64,000 nt of DNA from Thiomicrorhabdus sp. zzn3 (GTDB taxonomy: Bacteria; Pseudomonadota; Gammaproteobacteria; Thiomicrospirales; Thiomicrospiraceae): positions 1,364,001-1,428,000 of the forward strand of contig NZ_JARUQS010000001.1 of NCBI RefSeq assembly GCF_029767755.1, written 5' to 3'. The notes beneath the pieces are model-generated. The model did no database searches. It had not been told where the DNA came from and saw nothing but the letters and a program-made list of their open reading frames with translations. Position 1 is the first letter of the stretch. Every line of letters starts with the position of its first letter. Both the position numbers and the translations under genes were made by a program. This document shows, piece by piece, positions 58,658 through 64,000 of this stretch.

Positions 58658-60058
58658 TTACTTGTGCACACCTAGCTTCTCACGCCAACCTGGGAAGTAC
58701 TTGTCAGCATCACCAGGGAAAGATTCAAATGCGCGAGCAAACTCTGGGTGATCCTTAGCGTATTCGATAGGATCTGCACCCGTTTTCCAGCACTCATAAG
58801 CTTGGCCTAGAGAGATACCACCGGCCGCTGGAGAATCGATGTGACCGAATGAACCACCACCACACGTGTTGATGACGTTACCATGACCTAGGTTTTCGAA
58901 GAAACCAGGTAGACGTAGCGCGTTCATACCACCAGAAATGATTGGCGTAGTCGGCTTCATGCCGTACCACTTCTGATAGAAGTAAGGTCCTTGACACTCG
59001 TCACGCTCAAGCATGTAAGCGAGTACACGCTCATCGCTGTGACCTTCCATCTTACCGTAACCCATAGTACCCGTGTGGATACCAGAAGCCCCCATTAAAC
59101 GAGCAAGCTTCATGTAACATAGAGGATCCATACCCATTGGTGACTTGTAAGAAGTGACCGCACCATGACCTGCACGGTGGAAGTGTAGGTAAGTATCAGG
59201 GAATTCACGACGAGCCGTCGTCACACCCGCTGGACCCGTTACGAAACCGTCAACCAGGAATGCAACGTGTTTTTCATTACCGTACTTAGCGAATTCACCC
59301 AGGATGTACTCACCACGCTTAACCATTTCTTTATGGAAGTCGGCGGTCACGTTCGCAGAGAACAGTTTAGCTTGACCCGTCGCTTGTTGCGCACGATCCA
59401 TTGCTTCGGCAACCTTAGGAATAACCACTTCCATTGGGCAGAAGTTTTGGTTTGCTTGTGGCTCATCGTTTTTGATGAAGTCGCCACCCAACCAGAAGTC
59501 ATAACAGGCTTTCGCGAATGGCTCAGGACGTAGACCTAGTTTTGGCTTGATGATCGTACCAGCGATGTAACCACCGTCAACTTCTGGACGACCTAGAACT
59601 TTCCATAGATCAGCAATCGTTGTAGCAGGACCGTCGAACTTCTTGATCATTTGCTCTGGAACCAAGAAGTCCAACATACGTAGACCTTCGTGATCACCCA
59701 TACCTTGGTTGTTCCCCAGGATTAGAGACCACATATGAGAAACGTTATAGAAACCATCGATCAGGTTAGGGTCGAACAGGTCAACTGGGTAAGCGATCTT
59801 CATCAGACCACCTTTGTCACCAAACGCCGCTTCGTCAATCTCGTATACTAGAGCATCAACACCACGAGTGAAGTCATCCGTAGTCGATACTTCAACGTTA
59901 GTACCCGTTGAAGATTCAGCAGCAACGTGAGCAGCTACTTCTAGGAAACCGTAACCAGCAGCTGGTTTTAAACGGTATGCAACAAGAAGGTGATTACCAT
60001 CAGCAATCAACTTTTCTTCTGATAGAGTTAAGTCAGCGTAACGATTCGACTGATCCAT
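58658..60058 (-). CDS. cbbM: Form II ribulose-1,5-bisphosphate carboxylase/oxygenase
   Basis: Fixes CO2 onto ribulose 1,5-bisphosphate in the Calvin cycle. The 466 residues have the form II length. Active-site residues, by alignment with Rhodospirillum rubrum plus five, are K171 (GTIIKPKLG), the carbamylated K196 with D198 and E199 ([10 protein letters not shown]), the His in HFHRAGHGA and the mobile-loop Lys in MGYGKMEGH. Codon use looks strongly biased, as for a very abundant protein. GAGGT lies 7 bases before the ATG. Form II enzymes suit high CO2 and low O2. Confidence 0.99.
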   Translation of the reverse strand: MDQSNRYADLTLSEEKLIADGNHLLVAYRLKPAAGYGFLEVAAHVAAESSTGTNVEVSTTDDFTRGVDALVYEIDEAAFGDKGGLMKIAYPVDLFDPNLIDGFYNVSHMWSLILGNNQGMGDHEGLRMLDFLVPEQMIKKFDGPATTIADLWKVLGRPEVDGGYIAGTIIKPKLGLRPEPFAKACYDFWLGGDFIKNDEPQANQNFCPMEVVIPKVAEAMDRAQQATGQAKLFSANVTADFHKEMVKRGEYILGEFAKYGNEKHVAFLVDGFVTGPAGVTTARREFPDTYLHFHRAGHGAVTSYKSPMGMDPLCYMKLARLMGASGIHTGTMGYGKMEGHSDERVLAYMLERDECQGPYFYQKWYGMKPTTPIISGGMNALRLPGFFENLGHGNVINTCGGGSFGHIDSPAAGGISLGQAYECWKTGADPIEYAKDHPEFARAFESFPGDADKYFPGWREKLGVHK

Positions 60059-60182
60059 TTTTCTTACCTCAATTTTTGGGACGCATCATTGCATTAGCAG
60101 ATTGACCGCTGGCGCCCATAATTTTTAGTCATAAAATGCAAACTTCATTGTTTGGCACAGCATGACTCCCGAAACAGGTGCC

Positions 60183-60210
60183 ATTATAAAGAGCGGTAAG
60201 ATAACTTCAA
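60183..60210 (-). promoter_or_regulatory. cbbM promoter
   Basis: On the minus strand TTGAAG (60205-60210), 16 bases and TATAAT (60183-60188) form a near-consensus sigma-70 promoter. The start would be near 60176, leaving a 5' untranslated region of roughly 118 bases before cbbM. Confidence 0.7.
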
Positions 60211-60248
60211 ATCAATAATTTTGATTAATTGGATAGATAAAAATCTAT
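60211..60248 (-). promoter_or_regulatory. Probable CbbR binding region (two LysR-type palindromes)
   Basis: ATCAATAATTTTGAT (60211-60225) has the T-N11-A form of LysR-type sites and abuts the cbbM -35, centred near -42. A perfect palindrome ATAGAT-AAAA-ATCTAT (60233-60248) lies further upstream, centred near -64. Recognition site near -65 and activation site near -40 is the standard layout for LysR-type activators. CbbR is encoded just upstream. Confidence 0.6.
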
Positions 60249-60278
60249 ACAAAAATTTAACCCATAAAGACAAATCGA

Positions 60279-61223
60279 TCAACTCAACTTATTGAAGGCT
60301 TGCTCACTGAGCGACTCCCCTTCCCGCTTCAACAACTCAATCAACTTCTCAGCCGCAATAGAAAGCACCTTGCCATTTGGATAAGCCAGATACCAATGGC
60401 GGTTGATCGGAAACCCTTTTACTTTAAGAATCGCTATTTCGCCGCGTTCAATCTCATTCAACAGGGTTGGAATCGAAGCCACAGTAATGCCAAGGTTTTG
60501 CATCAACCCCAGACGTATCGCCTCGTTGCTCCCCAACACCATTTTCACCGAGGGTTTAAAATCAAAACTCTGAAACACCTTTTCCACTTGCGCGCGGATT
60601 CCCGACCCAGTTTCGCGCATTAAGAAGGGTTCATGCTCTAAATCCTTGATCGACAAAGATTTGCCCACCAACGGGTGATTTGGATTGGCGACAAACGCCA
60701 GTGGATTAATCGCCAAAGGCGATGAACTCACATTCAACCCCTCGGGCGGCTGCCCGAGAAGATAAAAGTCATCCTTGTTCTGGGTAATGCGATCCAACAG
60801 GGTCTCTTTATTGCCGACACGCATCAACACCGTCACATTTGGATAGGCCTGGGTAAACTCCTGAATGACCTTCGGCACGAAATACTGCGCGGTAGAAATC
60901 ACCGACAGTTTTACCGTTCCACCGGAAAAGCCCTTGAGATGATTGATTTTTTGTTCGGCAATCGAGAGTTTGGCGAGAATAGCCTCGGCCGCCTCATAGA
61001 GCGCTTGCCCGGCGGCGGTCAAATAGACCTTGCGGCCAATCTGCTCAAATAAGGGGGCATCGAGCACGTCACTGAGTTTTTTGACCTGCATGGAGACGGT
61101 CGGCTGGGTGAGATGCAACTCCTCCGCCGCTTTAGTAAAACTTTGGTTACGTGCAATACTTTCAAAGACCTGCAACTGACGCAAGGTGGCATTACGCGCT
61201 AAGAGTGAGATTTTTTCAGGCAT
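60279..61223 (-). CDS. cbbR: LysR-type regulator CbbR
   Basis: A LysR-family regulator of 314 residues. The N-terminal winged helix (about 12-72, LRQLQVFESIARNQSFTKAAEELHLTQ in part) is followed by an effector domain with SVISTAQYFVPKVIQEF and FLMRETGSGIR, typical of CbbR proteins that sense RuBP, NADPH or similar metabolites. It is upstream of and in the same direction as cbbM, whereas LysR regulators are commonly divergent from their targets. No strong Shine-Dalgarno is seen. Confidence 0.93.
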   Translation of the reverse strand: MPEKISLLARNATLRQLQVFESIARNQSFTKAAEELHLTQPTVSMQVKKLSDVLDAPLFEQIGRKVYLTAAGQALYEAAEAILAKLSIAEQKINHLKGFSGGTVKLSVISTAQYFVPKVIQEFTQAYPNVTVLMRVGNKETLLDRITQNKDDFYLLGQPPEGLNVSSSPLAINPLAFVANPNHPLVGKSLSIKDLEHEPFLMRETGSGIRAQVEKVFQSFDFKPSVKMVLGSNEAIRLGLMQNLGITVASIPTLLNEIERGEIAILKVKGFPINRHWYLAYPNGKVLSIAAEKLIELLKREGESLSEQAFNKLS

Positions 61224-61303
61224 AGATCAAAATCGATTAAAAAACACATTCCTATTATATTTGTTCTATACCCGCCACCGTAAAAAAGATGCACACACTA
61301 TTT

Positions 61304-61534
61304 TTAGTGCGGTGCTCTGACCAGTTTCGCCACAATCTTGCGCACCATCGGCCCCACAAACATCACAATCGGAAAGGCGATCACAAAGGCAGAAAACCAG
61401 GCATGCATCCAGATTTGCACAAAGTTGGCAGGAAACCCGACATTAATGGCACTGATCACAGCAGACATTAAAAACGACATAAACAGAGCCATAAAAAAGG
61501 CCATTAAAATGGGTTGGTATTTGGGATCAAACAT
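61304..61534 (-). CDS. DUF2798 family small membrane protein
   Basis: A 76-residue protein with two membrane helices (about 8-32 and 43-65), read as MFDPKYQPILMAFFMALFMSF and WFSAFVIAFPIVMFVGPMVRKIV. The pattern fits DUF2798, whose function is not known. It lies 80 bases upstream of cbbR on the same strand and after the YceI terminator. Transcription into cbbR is possible. Confidence 0.8.
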   Translation of the reverse strand: MFDPKYQPILMAFFMALFMSFLMSAVISAINVGFPANFVQIWMHAWFSAFVIAFPIVMFVGPMVRKIVAKLVRAPH

Positions 61535-61573
61535 AACTCGACAATTAAATTTATAGATTCAAACGAAATACAA

Positions 61574-61608
61574 AAAGACCGAACAAACCCAACAGGCCTG
61601 TTCAGTCT
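61574..61608 (-). terminator. Intrinsic terminator downstream of the YceI gene
   Basis: AAGACCGAACA (61574-61584) and TGTTCAGTCTT (61598-61608) pair with one mismatch, and the minus strand continues with a T-run. The stem includes one arm of a CAGGCCTGTTCA element (61592-61603). Confidence 0.7.
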
Positions 61609-61642
61609 TAACCAATTTAAAAGGGTATTGTATGTGAAACGC

Positions 61643-62227
61643 TTACTTACGAATACCTTCCAGGTTCAACTCCATCCAAACCGTGGTGGAAGCCGGGCCA
61701 AGATCATAGGTGATATTAAAGTCGGCCAATTTAAAGGAGGTGGTGCCGCTGAAACCACTGCGATAGCCGCCCCAAGGATCTTTCCCTTCCCCCATTTTTT
61801 TGGCTTCAATGACAACCTCTTTGGTCACCCCATTGAGCGTCAAATTGCCTTTCACTTGAATCGTATCATCCGTGCCACTGATTGCGGTACTCACAAACTT
61901 GGCATCAGGGTACTTTTTCACATTCAGGAAATCGGCACTGCGCAAATGCTTGTCACGTTCGGCATGGTTGGTATTCACACTGTCAGTCGAGATCATCACT
62001 TCAATATGACTGTTGGACAGCTTTTCATTATCATAAGTGTACTCACCGGAAAACTGGTTAAAACGTCCGGTCAACCAACTGTACCCTAAATGCTGGATTT
62101 TAAAATTAATCGATGCGTGCATGCCTTTGGTGTCGATCACATAATCCACGGGTTTCGCAAAGGCATAGCCGCTAAACGCCGTCGCCAAGGTTAAAGTCGT
62201 GGCTAAAATAACGGTTTTGGTACTCAT
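61643..62227 (-). CDS. YceI family periplasmic protein
   Basis: A lipocalin-like protein that binds polyisoprenoids. An N-terminal signal peptide (TVILATTLTLATAFSGYAFA) precedes the YceI beta-barrel: DYVIDTKGMHASINFKIQHLGYSW in part, then KVKGNLTLNGVTKEV-like and GFSGTTSFKLADFNITY. The 194 residues are normal. It is followed 37 bases upstream by a cytochrome b561 gene, a very common pair, probably one operon concerned with electron transfer or quinone-like lipids. Confidence 0.93.
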   Translation of the reverse strand: MSTKTVILATTLTLATAFSGYAFAKPVDYVIDTKGMHASINFKIQHLGYSWLTGRFNQFSGEYTYDNEKLSNSHIEVMISTDSVNTNHAERDKHLRSADFLNVKKYPDAKFVSTAISGTDDTIQVKGNLTLNGVTKEVVIEAKKMGEGKDPWGGYRSGFSGTTSFKLADFNITYDLGPASTTVWMELNLEGIRK

Positions 62228-62264
62228 TTTTCTCTTCTCCTGTTCATAAAATGACTCTGTTTGT

Positions 62265-62843
62265 TCAAGTGCTCTGCCTTGCTAACAGCATGCGCTTGAG
62301 TGTATTGTCTTGATTGATAAAATGATGCTTTAACGCGCCCACAAGGTGCAATGTCACCAAGCCCATCAAACTGTAAGCCAGCCACTCATGCACCTCGCCC
62401 GCGAGATCGGCCTGATTGTCAAATGGCGCAATCCACACCGGCACGTCAAACCATCCGAATACCGAAACAGCGTGCCCTTCGGCCGTCGAAATCAAGTAAC
62501 CGCTGACGCCCAATGCCAGCACCCACAAGTAAAGCAGCCAATGAACGGCTTTAATGGCTCGGCGTTGCCAATGCGCAGAAACCCTACCCGTCTGGTGGAC
62601 TAAAGGGGCAGGAGAGCCGCCAGCCAGATTCCAGCCCCATCTGATTATCATTGCCATCATGACCAAGACGCCAACCGACTTATGAATTTCAGGGGCTTGG
62701 TGATACCAGGTTGAGTAATAGTCGAGTTCCACCATCCAGACACCAAGCGCAAACAACCCTAGAATGGCGACCGCCAATAACCAGTGAAAGCCAATACTCA
62801 CCCAACCGTAACCCTGCGCGCTGTTTGTCCACTTCATATTCAA
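62265..62843 (-). CDS. Cytochrome b561 family protein
   Basis: A four-helix di-heme membrane protein (192 residues) of the YodB/CybB type that exchanges electrons with quinones. Candidate heme histidines occur in IGFHWLLAVAI, PEIHKSVGVLVM, GEVHEWLAYSLMGLVTLH and ALKHHFINQD. It heads the yceI pair, with its start about 160 bases from the gloA terminator. Confidence 0.92.
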   Translation of the reverse strand: MNMKWTNSAQGYGWVSIGFHWLLAVAILGLFALGVWMVELDYYSTWYHQAPEIHKSVGVLVMMAMIIRWGWNLAGGSPAPLVHQTGRVSAHWQRRAIKAVHWLLYLWVLALGVSGYLISTAEGHAVSVFGWFDVPVWIAPFDNQADLAGEVHEWLAYSLMGLVTLHLVGALKHHFINQDNTLKRMLLARQST

Positions 62844-62997
62844 AAATAAAACCTAAAAAGCCATTAAATTGTTAGCAATTAGGTTATCGATTCACAGTGA
62901 GAACAAAAAGCGAGCTTTACTCAAAAGAGTGTTGCGCTTTCAAGAACAATGAAATGTAACAGGCCTGGTGAAATGGAATAATAAGACAGGTGTAAAC

Positions 62998-63026
62998 AAA
63001 AAAAGCCGGGCGAGGCCCGGCTTTTT
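62998..63026 (-). terminator. Intrinsic terminator of gloA
   Basis: GCCGGGC-GAG-GCCCGGC with seven A before and five T after (plus strand), a strong hairpin usable on both strands. It lies 24 bases after the gloA stop. A CAGGCCTG octamer occurs nearby at 62959. Confidence 0.9.
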
Positions 63027-63049
63027 AAACGCTAAAATGAATACAGGAT

Positions 63050-63445
63050 TTAACCGCGGTCGTGACCTTCGCCTATGAATTCGATCTGGTATCCGTCCGG
63101 ATCTTCGGCAAACGCGATAATGGTAGTGCCGGCGTTCATCGGACCCGCTTCGCGGATGATCTTACCGCCCTGCTGTTTAACCGCTTCCGCCGCCTCATAA
63201 ACATCCGGCACCTCAACCGCAATATGACCGTAACCGGTTCCCAAGTCGTAAGAATCGACGCCCCAGTTGTAGGTCAGTTCCAGCACGGTGTTTTCCTCTT
63301 CATTGCCGTACCCCAGAAACGCTAAGGTAAATTCACCCTGTGGGTAATCTTTACGACGCAACAGTTTCATGCCCAACACCTTGGTGTAAAACTCGATCGA
63401 CTTTTCCAAATCGCCGACACGCAACATCGTATGCAGTAATCTCAT
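63050..63445 (-). CDS. gloA: Lactoylglutathione lyase (glyoxalase I)
   Basis: Isomerises the methylglyoxal-glutathione hemithioacetal. The 131-residue protein shows all four metal ligands of the Ni-dependent type: H5 ([10 protein letters not shown]), E56 ([10 protein letters not shown]), H74 (GYGHIAVEV) and E122 (GYQIEFIGE). It lies alone between its terminator and a CAGGCCTGTTCA copy upstream at 63511. Confidence 0.97.
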   Translation of the reverse strand: MRLLHTMLRVGDLEKSIEFYTKVLGMKLLRRKDYPQGEFTLAFLGYGNEEENTVLELTYNWGVDSYDLGTGYGHIAVEVPDVYEAAEAVKQQGGKIIREAGPMNAGTTIIAFAEDPDGYQIEFIGEGHDRG

Positions 63446-63538
63446 TACTCTATTCCCTATTCATTTGCATTATTTAAAACAGATTTTAACAAGCACAACC
63501 ACAAACTCAACAGGCCTGTTCAAAACCCGACTCTATTC

Positions 63539-63724
63539 TCAATTTGATTCTCTGTTCTCTGGATTATGCTGCTTCAACAATACCAATACCAGCCAGGCAA
63601 ACGGGCCAAACAACAATCCCATCGTCCCCCAAAACACTGCAGGTCGTCCTTTTCTCTGTGCCGTTCTGTGGCACAGATAAGCGCTCAACAACCCGATCAA
63701 CACACTCAACCATAACGCGATCAT
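63539..63724 (-). CDS. Small two-helix membrane protein (61 residues)
   Basis: Begins MIALWLSVLIGLLSAYLCH and has a second hydrophobic segment GTMGLLFGPFAWLVLVLL, with a short polar tail. GGGGAG lies 7 bases before the ATG at 63724, which overlaps the stop of the MFS gene upstream in an ATGA junction; the frame open further upstream is a shadow of that gene. The pattern RKGRPAVFWGTMGLLFGPFAWL is common in unnamed small proteins of proteobacteria. Function unknown. Confidence 0.7.
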   Translation of the reverse strand: MIALWLSVLIGLLSAYLCHRTAQRKGRPAVFWGTMGLLFGPFAWLVLVLLKQHNPENRESN

Positions 63725-64000
63725 ACTCGTACTCCCCGCCAGGCGAACCACCACGCAACCAACACCGCCAATGCGCTCAAGCCATACGCCAATTCGGCAT
63801 GCCCCCAACTCCAGGCGTAACCGGCGCTCAGCATCCCCACCGCGCCGCCTAAACCGTGACTGCTCGCCGCGAAGATCGCCTGGCCTTTACCGTGATGGCG
63901 GCCGCGGAAAAAATGATCGATCAGATGAATCGCCGCGGCATGGAACAGGCCGAAACTCGCCGCGTGCAGGGTTTGCGCCACCAGCATCCAACCGAGATGA
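63721..64000 (-). CDS. MFS transporter, PPP/HcaT-like family (C-terminal part)
   Basis: The gene enters from the right edge; the last 92 or so codons are visible. They give HLGWMLVAQTLHAASFGLFHA, the conserved RGRHHGKGQAIFAASSHGLGG and two final helices, as in the major-facilitator group that includes E. coli HcaT (3-phenylpropionate transporter). Substrate cannot be inferred from this fragment. It is coupled to the 61-residue protein gene downstream. Confidence 0.82.
   Translation of the reverse strand, partial: HLGWMLVAQTLHAASFGLFHAAAIHLIDHFFRGRHHGKGQAIFAASSHGLGGAVGMLSAGYAWSWGHAELAYGLSALAVLVAWWFAWRGVRV

Noticed and set aside
1-64000. Genomic island, prophage or insertion sequence
   Set aside because: No integrase, transposase, attachment repeats or abrupt composition change was seen; gene order is mostly ancestral housekeeping.

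Overview
The window reads as one contiguous piece of a gammaproteobacterial chromosome. Gene order and content point to an obligately or largely autotrophic sulfur- or hydrogen-oxidising bacterium of the Thiomicrospira / Hydrogenovibrio / Thiomicrorhabdus group. The reasons are form II RuBisCO with cbbQ and cbbO, a co-oriented cbbR and a nearby beta-carbonic anhydrase, set beside a 14-subunit complex I and amino acid and cofactor gene clusters in typical gammaproteobacterial order. The genus is an inference. No insertion sequence, CRISPR array, rRNA or prophage was seen.

Layout. (1) 1-12915, minus strand: nuoA to nuoN (nuoN cut by the left edge), a complete proton-pumping NADH dehydrogenase operon. 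(2) 12981-19218, minus: tRNA-Leu(GAG), secG, tpiA, glmM, folP, ftsH, rlmE, with yhbY divergent at 19325. (3) 19671-34691, minus: metZ, purF, a SPOR protein, folC, accD, trpA, trpB, trpF, truA, asd, a bactofilin overlapping an M23 peptidase, then leuB, leuD, leuC. This is the Pseudomonas-type leuCDB-asd-truA-trpF-accD-folC-purF-metZ backbone with trpBA and the bactofilin/M23 pair added, and without fimV and cvpA. (4) 34801-40983, plus: queE, rlmD and a Mn/Zn-type metal ABC transporter whose first permease carries a fused C-terminal DtxR/MntR-like repressor domain, behind a promoter with two palindromes. (5) 41028-47045, minus: a Cof-type phosphatase, a PilZ-like protein and a three-gene glucosylglycerate module (phosphorylase, glucosyl-3-phosphoglycerate synthase, phosphatase). 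(6) 47102-52738, minus: a Cache-like membrane protein, a PAS/CZB chemoreceptor, an EAL phosphodiesterase and an ANTAR response regulator. (7) 53052-54434: a 46-residue membrane protein, ppnP and carbonic anhydrase. (8) 54557-61223, minus: a cbbO remnant, an uncharacterised small protein, cbbO, cbbQ, cbbM and cbbR. (9) 61304 to the end, minus: DUF2798 protein, YceI, cytochrome b561, gloA, a small membrane protein and a truncated MFS transporter.

How the parts work together. Carbonic anhydrase, CbbM and the CbbQ/CbbO activase form a CO2-fixation block. It has a recognisable LysR-type control region upstream of cbbM and several RNA-level hairpins inside the operon. The glucosylglycerate module would make and recycle a compatible solute. 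The ANTAR, EAL and chemoreceptor genes form a probable sensory operon.

The observations I consider most worth following are: the permease-repressor fusion with a TTAG-N6-CTAA palindrome at its own promoter; a strongly over-represented palindrome CAGGCCTG, extended as CAGGCCTGTTCA, concentrated between genes and twice built into terminators, like a DNA-uptake sequence; and a decayed piece of a second cbbO-like gene next to the carbonic anhydrase. All counts and alignments were made by eye.
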